The notes under the pieces are model-generated. The model saw only the letters and a program-made list of their open reading frames with translations. It did not search any database and was not told the origin of the DNA. From contig JBOFJQ010000039.1 of NCBI GenBank assembly GCA_051656905.1, forward strand, positions 1-38,792: a stretch of 38,792 nucleotides of DNA. Direction: 5' to 3'. Source of the stretch: JAGNZR01 sp051656905 (GTDB taxonomy: Bacteria; Fusobacteriota; Fusobacteriia; Fusobacteriales; Fusobacteriaceae). Shown in pieces: positions 1-7,939 of the stretch. How positions within the stretch are numbered: position 1 is the stretch's first letter; each line of letters begins with the position of its first letter. The position numbers and the translations under genes are program-made.

Positions 1-23
1 ATAATTATTTTAGGAGGATATTT

Positions 24-908
24 TTGAGAAAACAAAATACAGAGTTATTAGTAAAGGCTCCCAATGAACTTATGAAGTTCCTAATTGAGAATCTGCCTTC
101 TCATAACAGAAATAACATAAAAACTTTACTATCAAAACAACATATTTCAGTAAATGAGCAAACTATTACACAGTTTAATCACCCATTAAAACCAAATGAT
201 CAAGTTTCTATAAACTGGTCAAAATCTAGAGATTCAGTTACTATAAGAGGATCTAAAGGTGTAAAAATTATATTTGAAGATGATTATATTGTTGTAGTTG
301 AAAAAGATTCAGGTCTTCTTTCTATGGCTACTGATAAAGAAAGAGAAAAAACAGCATATTCAATACTTAAAGAGCATGTTAAAGCTAAAGATTTTATGAA
401 CAAAATATTTATAGTTCATAGATTAGATAGAGAAACTTCTGGAGTTATGATTTTTGCTAAATCAGAAGAAATTCAACAAAAATTACAAGCTAACTGGTAT
501 GAAATAGTAACAGAAAGAAAATATTTAGCTGTGGCTGAAGGGGTTTTAGAGAAAAAAGAGGGAATTATTGAATCTTACTTAAAAGAAAATAATGCTCTAG
601 TTACTTTCTCTAGTAAATCTGATTCAAATGGTGGAAAATTAGCTATTACAAAATATAAAGTTTTAAAAGCATCTAGAACTCACTCTCTTGTAGAAGTTGA
701 TATTCACACTGGAAGAAAAAACCAAATCAGAGTTCACTTAAGTTCTCTTGGTCATCCTATTGTTGGAGATAAAAAATATGGAGCTAGAGGTAAAAACTTC
801 TTAGGACGTTTAGGTCTTCATGCAAGTACAATAAGATTCAAGCACCCTATAACAGGGGAAGAGATGCTTTTTGAAGCGCCTATGCCTACTGTTTTCAGAA
901 AATTATAA
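24..908 (+). CDS. RluA-family pseudouridine synthase
   Basis: This protein should isomerise specific uridines in rRNA or tRNA to pseudouridine. The 294-aa product has an S4-like RNA-binding segment at about residues 12-65, then the catalytic domain. The family signature HRLDRETSG begins near residue 132, and the Asp at about 135 is the expected catalytic nucleophile. A later motif, HTGRKNQIRVHL, is the usual conserved RluA block. The start is TTG at 24, chosen because AGGAGG at 12-17 sits at ideal spacing before it. The gene is followed directly by a strong hairpin and converges on recQ. Whether it is RluC-, RluD- or YlyB-like, and so which uridine it modifies, cannot be told from the sequence alone. 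Family assignment is firm. Confidence 0.93.
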   Translation: MRKQNTELLVKAPNELMKFLIENLPSHNRNNIKTLLSKQHISVNEQTITQFNHPLKPNDQVSINWSKSRDSVTIRGSKGVKIIFEDDYIVVVEKDSGLLSMATDKEREKTAYSILKEHVKAKDFMNKIFIVHRLDRETSGVMIFAKSEEIQQKLQANWYEIVTERKYLAVAEGVLEKKEGIIESYLKENNALVTFSSKSDSNGGKLAITKYKVLKASRTHSLVEVDIHTGRKNQIRVHLSSLGHPIVGDKKYGARGKNFLGRLGLHASTIRFKHPITGEEMLFEAPMPTVFRKL

Positions 909-920
909 TCAATAAATAAT

Positions 921-962
921 AAAAATGCACTTAATTCTAAAATGAAGTTAAGTGCATTTTTT
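921..962. terminator. bidirectional intrinsic terminator between rluA-like gene and recQ
   Basis: A 14-bp perfect stem pairs 921-934 with 948-961 around a 13-nt loop. A run of T follows on the plus strand and a run of A precedes it, so it can terminate both convergent genes. Confidence 0.85.
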
Positions 963-993
963 ATTCTAATTTTTTACAATTTTTTACAATTGT

Positions 994-2766
994 TTAATAT
1001 TTTTTAATTAATTCTAAGAACTCTTCACCATACTTATTAAATTTAACTTCTCCTACTCCATTTATATCTAACATCTCTTCTTTAGTTTTTGGAATAAATA
1101 TAGCAAACTCTTTAAGAGTTTTATCTGGGAATATCATATATGGTGGTAATTTATATTTTTGCGACATATCCTGTCTAAGGAAACGTAATTTTTCAAATAA
1201 TTCTTCATTAACTTTAGAATCTACATGTATATGTTTTACTACTTTACTTACTTTTCTTTTTAATTCTGACTCTGATTTTATAAATTCATAAGCTTTTTTT
1301 GTTAAAGTCAGAACTGGAAATTGTCCTGGAGTTACAGATAAATATCCATCTCCAATAAGAAAATCTATTAACATTCTTATCTCTTCAATTTTATAACTTT
1401 TAAGCATTCCATAAGTTGATGCACTGTTTAAACCAAATTGCAAAACCTGTTTGTTACTAGATCCTTTTAAAACTAGAGATATTGTACTGGCACCATATCT
1501 CTCTTTAGTTCTTCCAATACAAGAAATTATTATCTTAGCCTCTCTAGTTACATCCTCTTCATCTCTTTCATCTAAGCATACACTACAATTTTGGCAATCT
1601 TCTATCTTATCATCTCCAAAATATTCAAGTATGTGTGAACGTAAACAACTAGTTGTTCTACAATAGTTTTCCAAAGCTTGTAACTTATCGTATTTAATTT
1701 TTTTTATTGCCTCTGTTGTATATTCATTGCCATTATCAATAAACATTCTTTGAAGTAACACATCTTTAGCTGCATAAATTAAAATACATTCAGAGGCTAG
1801 TCCATCTCTTCCTGCTCTTCCTGCTTCTTGATAATAACTTTCTAAATCTTTTGGCATATTATTATGAATAACCCACCTAACATTTGATTTATCAATTCCC
1901 ATTCCAAAAGCATTTGTAGCTACAACTATATCCACCCTATCATATAAAAAATCCTCTTGATTTTTTGTTCTCTCTTTATCTGAAAGTCCTGCATGGTACA
2001 TTCCTACTTTATATTTTTTAGAAAGTTCTTTTTGAATAGATTCACACTCTTTTCTTGTTGCTACATATATAATCCCTATCTCACCTTTATGCTTCTCTAT
2101 AAATTCTTTTATATACTTCATATTATCTATATTTCTAATTACAGAAAAAGTTAAATTAGGTCTATCAAAACCATTTTGAAATACATTAGCCTTTACTTTT
2201 AGAGTTTTTATTATATCCTCTTTTACTTTTGGTGTAGCTGTTGCTGTAAAAGCTGTAACTATAGGCCTTACTGGTAATGATTCTATAAAAGGAGCTATAT
2301 TTAGATAGCTCGGTCTAAAATCGTGACCCCACTGAGATATGCAATGAGCCTCATCTATAGCAACTTGAGATACTTTTGTCTTTGAAATAATAGACAAGAA
2401 AAATTCATTATCTAATCTTTCTGGAGCAACATAAATTATCTTATAGAACCCTTTTAATATATTGCTACTTATCTCTTTAAATTCCTTTGAAGTCAAACTA
2501 CTATTTATATATGTTGAACTTATTCCATAGTCATTTAAGTTATCAACTTGATCTTTCATTAAAGATATAAGAGGAGATATTACTAAAGTCACTCCTGGTA
2601 ATAATATCCCTGGTACTTGGTAACAAATTGATTTTCCTCCACCTGTTGGTAATATTCCTATTGTATCGCAATTGTTCAATATACTTTCTACAATTTCATC
2701 TTGTCCTTTTCTAAAATTATCATATCCAAAATATTTTTTTAATATTTCTTTAGCTTTTTCTAACAT
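994..2766 (-). CDS. recQ: ATP-dependent DNA helicase RecQ
   Basis: This is a 3'-5' superfamily 2 DNA helicase acting in recombination and replication-fork repair. The 590-aa protein has Walker A TGGGKS at residues 41-46 and the DEAH box at 138-141 followed by CISQWGHDFRPSY. Motif VI is QEAGRAGRDG. A zinc-binding cluster of four cysteines lies in the RQC region at about residues 365-395, in CRTTSC and CQNCSVC. The last 80 residues form an HRDC domain. The length is typical of bacterial RecQ. It is transcribed alone, converging on the rluA-like gene and diverging from the OLD-like gene across a 208-bp gap that holds a long AT palindrome over its predicted -35 region. Confidence 0.96.
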   Translation of the reverse strand: MLEKAKEILKKYFGYDNFRKGQDEIVESILNNCDTIGILPTGGGKSICYQVPGILLPGVTLVISPLISLMKDQVDNLNDYGISSTYINSSLTSKEFKEISSNILKGFYKIIYVAPERLDNEFFLSIISKTKVSQVAIDEAHCISQWGHDFRPSYLNIAPFIESLPVRPIVTAFTATATPKVKEDIIKTLKVKANVFQNGFDRPNLTFSVIRNIDNMKYIKEFIEKHKGEIGIIYVATRKECESIQKELSKKYKVGMYHAGLSDKERTKNQEDFLYDRVDIVVATNAFGMGIDKSNVRWVIHNNMPKDLESYYQEAGRAGRDGLASECILIYAAKDVLLQRMFIDNGNEYTTEAIKKIKYDKLQALENYCRTTSCLRSHILEYFGDDKIEDCQNCSVCLDERDEEDVTREAKIIISCIGRTKERYGASTISLVLKGSSNKQVLQFGLNSASTYGMLKSYKIEEIRMLIDFLIGDGYLSVTPGQFPVLTLTKKAYEFIKSESELKRKVSKVVKHIHVDSKVNEELFEKLRFLRQDMSQKYKLPPYMIFPDKTLKEFAIFIPKTKEEMLDINGVGEVKFNKYGEEFLELIKKY

Positions 2767-2829
2767 TAATATTACCTCATTTATCTCTTATTTTTTTCTC
2801 TAAACGTATTTATTTTTTTTGTTAACTAT

Positions 2830-2858
2830 ATTATACCCTAATTTTCATATAAATAAAA
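2830..2858 (-). promoter_or_regulatory. predicted recQ promoter
   Basis: On the minus strand a perfect TATAAT (2835-2830) lies about 65 bases before the recQ start. At a 17-bp spacer there is only a weak -35, TTTTAT (2858-2853). That -35 falls inside the palindrome at 2847-2879. Confidence 0.5.
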
Positions 2859-2879
2859 TTTAATAAATTTTATTTATAT
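2847..2879. repeat. 33-bp perfect AT palindrome, possible operator
   Basis: Arms 2847-2862 and 2864-2879 are perfect 16-bp inverted copies around one central base (2863), made only of A and T. It sits between the divergent recQ and OLD-like genes. It covers the predicted recQ -35 and lies just upstream of the promoter for the plus-strand operon. It could be an operator or a cruciform. It has no T-run beyond the arms that would make it a good terminator. Confidence 0.6.
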
Positions 2880-2892
2880 TTTTTAATAATCT

Positions 2893-2921
2893 CTTTAATA
2901 TTTTTAAAGGAATGCTATAAT
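2893..2921 (+). promoter_or_regulatory. predicted extended -10 promoter for OLD-like/ABC operon
   Basis: TGC-TATAAT (-10 at 2916-2921) is a good extended -10 element, with only a poor -35 (CTTTAA, 2893-2898). It would start transcription near 2928, about 47 bases before the ATG at 2975, which has GGAGG at 2963-2967. Confidence 0.55.
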
Positions 2922-2974
2922 AACTTACGTATTGTTTATAAAACAAATATTTTTATTTTAGTGGAGGAACATTC

Positions 2975-4291
2975 ATGGAATTAAAATCAATAACAGTTAC
3001 AAACTGGAAATCTATTACTCATACTAAAATTCTTTATAAAAATCTTTTAATTTTTATAGGTGCAAATAATTCTGGAAAATCTGCCCTTATGTCTGCTCTT
3101 ATTTTCTTTGTTAATCCAGTTAATTTTACAAAAGATTATTTAAATAATCCTAATTTACCATTCAGAATATCCTTGGAATTTATTTCTGATAACAACATTT
3201 TAACTGAGTTAATTATAGAAAAAGAGATTAATAATGATATCCTTATTTTTAAAATTAACAGTACTGGTACTGAAGAAATAATTACTCATGAAGAATATCT
3301 TAATATTCTTGGTAATCTTACAATTTTAGAGATTTCAACTTATTCAAAAGTTCCAAGAGATAGTGCTAGTTTATTTATAAAAAAATTAATTCATTATTTA
3401 GAAGTAAACTATTCACATATCGATATTTCTCATGATTTTTTAAAGGAAAAAAAGTTAAATCTAGAAAATACTCATATAAACAAATCTAGTTCTAGGCATG
3501 TTATTTTTGAAACAATTAAATATTTCAATAATTTTCTTCAAAATAACAACATTGAAACAGTTAATAAAATTTTTATTTTTTTAGAAAATCCTGAAATTTT
3601 TCTAAATCCACAGGAAGAAAGAGAGTATTATGATATTCTTATTAAACTTTCCAATTTAGGGGTATATATTGTAATAGAGACTCATTCCAGTAGATTTGTT
3701 GGTCTAAAACAATATCCTTCCATAACTATTGCACAGCTGCAAAGAAACCAAAGTGATTTTTTTCAATTTAAAGGAAAGCTATTTTCAGGAGATGAAATTA
3801 AAAACTTTAATATGAACTATTGGATAAATACAGACCGTGGCGAACTTTTTTTTGCTAAAAAAGTTATTTTAGTTGAAGGACAAACTGATAAAATGGTTCT
3901 TAGTTACATTGCAAAACTTTTAAAAATATTTAAATATGATTATACTATTGTAGAGTGTGGAAGTAAAAGTTTAATTCCACAATTTTCTAAATTATGTAAT
4001 AGTTTTAGAATCCCCTATGTAGCAGTTTACGATAAAGATAATCATTCTTGGAGAACTGAAGTAGAAATAGAAAATTCTAATCATAAAAACAAACAAATTC
4101 AAAGCGGTATCGACTATAGAATTGGTAAATATATAGAGTTTTCCAATGATATTGAAGAGGAGATGTATGCCTCAAATAGAGAAAGAAAATCTTATAGAAA
4201 CAAGCCATTTAATGCTTTAAAAACTGTAATGGAAGAAGATTTTAAACTTACTCCTAATTTGGAGCATAAAATAAGAAAAATTTGGGAATAA
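2975..4291 (+). CDS. OLD-like AAA ATPase with TOPRIM nuclease domain
   Basis: This 438-aa protein resembles the OLD (overcoming lysogenization defect) family: an SMC/ABC-like ATPase joined to a TOPRIM nuclease. Walker A is GANNSGKS at residues 29-36. The Walker B-like segment at 199-208 reads IFIFLENPEI, so an Asn replaces the usual catalytic Glu. The signature region near 170-175 is SSSR rather than SGGE. A THSS switch motif follows near 236. The TOPRIM part has LVEGQTDK (Glu 301) and YDKDN (Asp 353, Asp 355), the expected metal ligands. It is shorter than GajA-type proteins (about 580 aa), and no UvrD-like helicase partner follows. It is the first gene of an operon with two ABC exporter subunits. 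A nuclease or defence role is known for the family, but here it is inference. Confidence 0.8.
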   Translation: MELKSITVTNWKSITHTKILYKNLLIFIGANNSGKSALMSALIFFVNPVNFTKDYLNNPNLPFRISLEFISDNNILTELIIEKEINNDILIFKINSTGTEEIITHEEYLNILGNLTILEISTYSKVPRDSASLFIKKLIHYLEVNYSHIDISHDFLKEKKLNLENTHINKSSSRHVIFETIKYFNNFLQNNNIETVNKIFIFLENPEIFLNPQEEREYYDILIKLSNLGVYIVIETHSSRFVGLKQYPSITIAQLQRNQSDFFQFKGKLFSGDEIKNFNMNYWINTDRGELFFAKKVILVEGQTDKMVLSYIAKLLKIFKYDYTIVECGSKSLIPQFSKLCNSFRIPYVAVYDKDNHSWRTEVEIENSNHKNKQIQSGIDYRIGKYIEFSNDIEEEMYASNRERKSYRNKPFNALKTVMEEDFKLTPNLEHKIRKIWE

Positions 4292-4302
4292 GAGGTGATA
4301 TT

Positions 4303-6057
4303 TTGTCTTACAAAGATAATTTTTTATATAAAGCTATTAAGCCTAATATAAATAATTCTACTATTGCTGGTATTTTTAAATCTATAGAAGCTTTAGCTGA
4401 TATTTTTTTACCATTTATAATGGCTAAAATAATAGACACTGGAGTTGCACAACAAAATACTCACTATCTTTTAAAAACTGGAGTATTTATGCTTATCTTA
4501 ATAATAATAGGATACGCTTCATCTATAGGGTGTAGTTACTACTCAGTTAAAGCCTCTCAAAATTTAGGTGCTGATCTTAGAGAGTCTGTTTTTGAAAAAA
4601 TACAATTTTTTACATTTAATCAACTAAATAATTTTTCACAAGCTTCTTTAATTACTAGAGCTACAAAGGATATTGATCAAATTGTTATTATGTATATGAT
4701 GAGTACTAGAGTCCTTCTTAGAATCATCGTTACAATTATTGGTTCAATTATTATGTCTTTATATATAAATGCAGAGCTGTCACTTATTTTCTTATCTTTT
4801 TTGCCTCTTTGTATTTTTTTAATCTATTTTTATATGAAAAAATCTATAATTTTATTTGGTAAAGTTCAAAAAAAACTAGATAAAGTATCACAAGTTATAA
4901 AAGAGAATCTTTCTGGAATAAGAGTTGTACGTGCCCTTGCTAAAGAAGAAATTGAAAAAGAAAAATTTGATAATGCTAATATTTCTTTCACTAATGAGGC
5001 TATAACTGCAGAAAATATAATGGCTTCAAAAATTCCATTTGTAACTCTTATTATGAATATTGCCGTTGCTACTGTCCTGTGGTTTGGAGGAATAAAAGTT
5101 AATTATGGTTCTATACAAATTGGAGAAGTTATAGCTCTTATTAACTATCTTACTATGATTATTTTTTTACTTATGCCTCTATCCTTTTTATTTATTTTAG
5201 GAAGTAAAGCAATTGTTTCATATAAAAGATTACATGAAATTTTCCAATTAGATTGTAACTCTAATCTTCAAGATAGTATTCTACAATCTCATGAAGAATC
5301 TATTTTTAATGAAAATCTTAATAATCCTATTATTGAATTTAAAAATGTCAGTTTCTCTTATACTGGAAAAAAACCTTATATTTTAGATAATATTAATTTA
5401 AAAATAAATAGAGGTGAGACAGTTTCAATTGTGGGAGGGATAGGTTCTGGTAAGAGTACTCTTATCTCCCTTATACCTAGATTTTATAATGTTTCAGAAG
5501 GTGAAATTTTAGTTAACAGTATTAATGTAAATAATTATAATCTTTTTGAACTTAGAAAAAAGATTGGTATAGTTATGCAAAAATCATTCTTATTTACAGG
5601 TACTATTGACCAAAATATTAGATGGGGAAAACGGGAAGCTTGTGATGATGAAGTTATTGAATCCCTTGAAATAGCTATGGCTGAAAATTTTATATCTACC
5701 CTTCCTAAAAAGCACAAAAATATAATCACAAAAGGCGGTAATAATTTTTCTGGTGGTCAAAAACAGAGATTATCAATAGCGAGAACTATTCTTAAAAATT
5801 CTGAAATTTTGATTTTTGATGATAGTTTTAGTGCCCTTGATGCTGTAACTGAGAGCGATGTTAAAAAAAATATAAATTCTAAAATAAAAGGAGTTACAAA
5901 AATTCTTATTTCTCCTAAAATTGCTCAAATAAAAAACTCTGATAAAATAGTTGTATTAGATAACGGCAAAATAATAGGGGAAGGAAGTCATCAAAGTTTA
6001 CTTTATAATTGCCCACTCTATAGAGAAATTTGTGCCTCACAAGATATTATAAATTAG
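4303..6057 (+). CDS. ABC exporter subunit with degenerate ATP site (MdlA-like)
   Basis: This is one half of a type IV (exporter) ABC transporter, with six membrane segments in residues 1-305 and an ATPase domain after that. TTG at 4303 is chosen as start because AGAGGTGAT (4291-4299) lies just before it. An in-frame TTG at 4282 would overlap the OLD-like gene and has no SD. That gives 584 aa. Walker A is intact (GSGKST), and so is the signature (SGGQ). Walker B reads LIFDDS, with Asp in place of the catalytic Glu, and the H-loop His is missing (SPKIAQ). This is the pattern of the degenerate partner in heterodimeric exporters such as TM287/288. The partner is the next gene. The substrate (drug, lipid or peptide) is unknown. 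Confidence 0.9.
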   Translation: MSYKDNFLYKAIKPNINNSTIAGIFKSIEALADIFLPFIMAKIIDTGVAQQNTHYLLKTGVFMLILIIIGYASSIGCSYYSVKASQNLGADLRESVFEKIQFFTFNQLNNFSQASLITRATKDIDQIVIMYMMSTRVLLRIIVTIIGSIIMSLYINAELSLIFLSFLPLCIFLIYFYMKKSIILFGKVQKKLDKVSQVIKENLSGIRVVRALAKEEIEKEKFDNANISFTNEAITAENIMASKIPFVTLIMNIAVATVLWFGGIKVNYGSIQIGEVIALINYLTMIIFLLMPLSFLFILGSKAIVSYKRLHEIFQLDCNSNLQDSILQSHEESIFNENLNNPIIEFKNVSFSYTGKKPYILDNINLKINRGETVSIVGGIGSGKSTLISLIPRFYNVSEGEILVNSINVNNYNLFELRKKIGIVMQKSFLFTGTIDQNIRWGKREACDDEVIESLEIAMAENFISTLPKKHKNIITKGGNNFSGGQKQRLSIARTILKNSEILIFDDSFSALDAVTESDVKKNINSKIKGVTKILISPKIAQIKNSDKIVVLDNGKIIGEGSHQSLLYNCPLYREICASQDIIN

Positions 6058-6099
6058 TATTCAAAATTTTAAATTAAAATCTATCTTAGGAGACTCTTT

Positions 6100-7854
6100 A
6101 TGAATAATAATTTTATTATTTTCAAAAAATTATGGTTTTATCTTTCTGAATTTAAAAATCAATTTATTTTTTTAAGTATTTTATCTATTGTAGCCAATAT
6201 GCTTTTATTACTAGGACCTTTCCTTATAGGAAAAGCTATTAATATTATAAAACCAAATATGTCTTCAATAGAATACAGAGAGCTCTTGTATTTTTCTATA
6301 GCTCTTGTTCTATCCTATATTTTAGGTACGCTTCTTACTCTTTTTCAAAATATAAAAATGAATCAGATTTCACAAAAATCTATTTATAAAATGAGAAAAG
6401 AAAGTTTTACAAAATTTCATAATTTTCCTATTAACTATTTTGATTCTAACTCTAGTGGAAATATTATTAGTATTCTAATTAATGATGTTGATAATATTAG
6501 TGGTTCATTATCTCAAATAGGGACTCAACTTATAACTAGTCTTCTAACAATTGTAATTGCACTGGGTATCATGTTTTTTATAAGTCCAGTTCTCTCTATT
6601 ACACAGTTGCTGCTATTTCTTTTTACAGCTTTTTATATAAAAAAAATAAATCAAATAAGTCGTTCAAAACTTAGAGTTCAACAATCTTTTTTAGGGAAAT
6701 TAAGTGGATACACTGAGGAGATTTTACTTGGTCAGGTAGAAGTAAAATCCTTCTCTTACGAAAATACTGCAATACAAAAATTTAAGAAAATCAATAGAAT
6801 ATATAAATTAAATGCTATTAAAGCTCAATTTTTAATGGGACTTAATTATCCATCTATTAACTTTGTTGGTAATATTAGTTATATTATTATTATTATATTT
6901 GGATCTTATTTTATTATTAAAGGTGAAATTACTCTTGGAGGTCTATCAAGTTTTATTATTTATTCAAAACTTTTTAATAGACCTATAGCAAATATTTCTG
7001 ATATTTATAGTATCATTCAAAGTGTTATTGTCAGTACAGAAAGATTTTTTTCTTTTATTAATCAAAAGGAAGAAGTTATAACCTCTTCAAAAAATATTGA
7101 TCCAGATACTGTTATTGGAAATATATCATTTGAAAATGTTTGCTTTAGCTATGACCAAAGCAATACTGACATTAAAGTAGTCAAAAATACAATTGAAAAT
7201 CTTACTTTTGATGTTTCTCATGGGAGTATGGTTGCTATTGTAGGACCTACAGGATCTGGTAAAACTACTCTTGTTAATCTTCTTATGCGTTTTTATGAAA
7301 TTAGCTGTGGAAGCATAAATTTAGATGGGGTTAACATTAAAGAATACCCAAAAGCAGAATATCGTAAACTTTTTGGGATGGTTCTTCAGGATACTTGGAT
7401 TTTTTCAGGAACAGTTAAAGAAAATATAGCTTATGGGAACCCTCTTGTAACAGATGACATGATTATAGAAGGGGCTAAAAAAGCTTGTGCTCATGATTTC
7501 ATAGTTAAATTACCTTTAGGATACGATACACCATTATCTGAAGATAATATGCTCCTTTCCTACGGTCAAAAACAGCTTTTAACAATTGCTAGAGCCATTG
7601 TAGCTAACCCTAGATTTCTAATCCTAGATGAAGCTACAAGTGGAATTGATACTAGAACAGAAAAGAAATTGCAAGATGCTATGAAAAATATTGTTTCAGG
7701 AAGAACAAGTTTTGTAATTGCTCATAGATTATCTACAATAAAAAATGCTGATTTAATAATAGTTGTAAATGATGGTAAAATAGTTGAAATAGGAACTCAT
7801 CATGAGTTATTAGAAAAAAATGGTTTTTATTTTTCTATGTATAATAAGCAATAA
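6100..7854 (+). CDS. ABC exporter subunit with catalytic Glu (MdlB-like)
   Basis: The 584-aa second half of the exporter has an N-terminal six-helix membrane domain (about residues 15-320) and a C-terminal ATPase. It keeps Walker A (GPTGSGKTT), a canonical Walker B with catalytic Glu (LILDEATSG) and an H-loop (AHRLST), but its signature is LSYGQ rather than LSGGQ. This complements the preceding subunit: the subunit-1 signature completes the active site, and the subunit-2 signature completes the inactive one. The ATG at 6100 has AGGAG about 10 bases upstream. The gene starts 42 bases after its partner ends and closes the operon before a GC-containing hairpin. The MdlA/MdlB-type pairing is well supported. 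What it exports is not visible. Confidence 0.92.
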   Translation: MNNNFIIFKKLWFYLSEFKNQFIFLSILSIVANMLLLLGPFLIGKAINIIKPNMSSIEYRELLYFSIALVLSYILGTLLTLFQNIKMNQISQKSIYKMRKESFTKFHNFPINYFDSNSSGNIISILINDVDNISGSLSQIGTQLITSLLTIVIALGIMFFISPVLSITQLLLFLFTAFYIKKINQISRSKLRVQQSFLGKLSGYTEEILLGQVEVKSFSYENTAIQKFKKINRIYKLNAIKAQFLMGLNYPSINFVGNISYIIIIIFGSYFIIKGEITLGGLSSFIIYSKLFNRPIANISDIYSIIQSVIVSTERFFSFINQKEEVITSSKNIDPDTVIGNISFENVCFSYDQSNTDIKVVKNTIENLTFDVSHGSMVAIVGPTGSGKTTLVNLLMRFYEISCGSINLDGVNIKEYPKAEYRKLFGMVLQDTWIFSGTVKENIAYGNPLVTDDMIIEGAKKACAHDFIVKLPLGYDTPLSEDNMLLSYGQKQLLTIARAIVANPRFLILDEATSGIDTRTEKKLQDAMKNIVSGRTSFVIAHRLSTIKNADLIIVVNDGKIVEIGTHHELLEKNGFYFSMYNKQ

Positions 7855-7880
7855 AACGGAGGTTATTACACCTCCATTTT
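7853..7880 (+). terminator. intrinsic terminator after ABC exporter operon
   Basis: Stem GGAGGT/ACCTCC (7858-7863 with 7870-7875) is extended by A/T pairs outside one mismatch and followed by TTTT. It lies between the convergent ABC and oligopeptidase genes. Confidence 0.65.
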
Positions 7881-7939
7881 AATTTATCTGTTTATTTGAT
7901 TTTTTCTTACTTAATTAGCTTATTGGTTTATTGGTTCAA

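Noticed and set aside
2975..4291. Gabija (GajA-GajB) defence system
   Set aside because: The OLD-like protein is too short, its ATPase motifs differ, and no UvrD-like helicase gene follows. RecQ is on the opposite strand and is a housekeeping-type RecQ.
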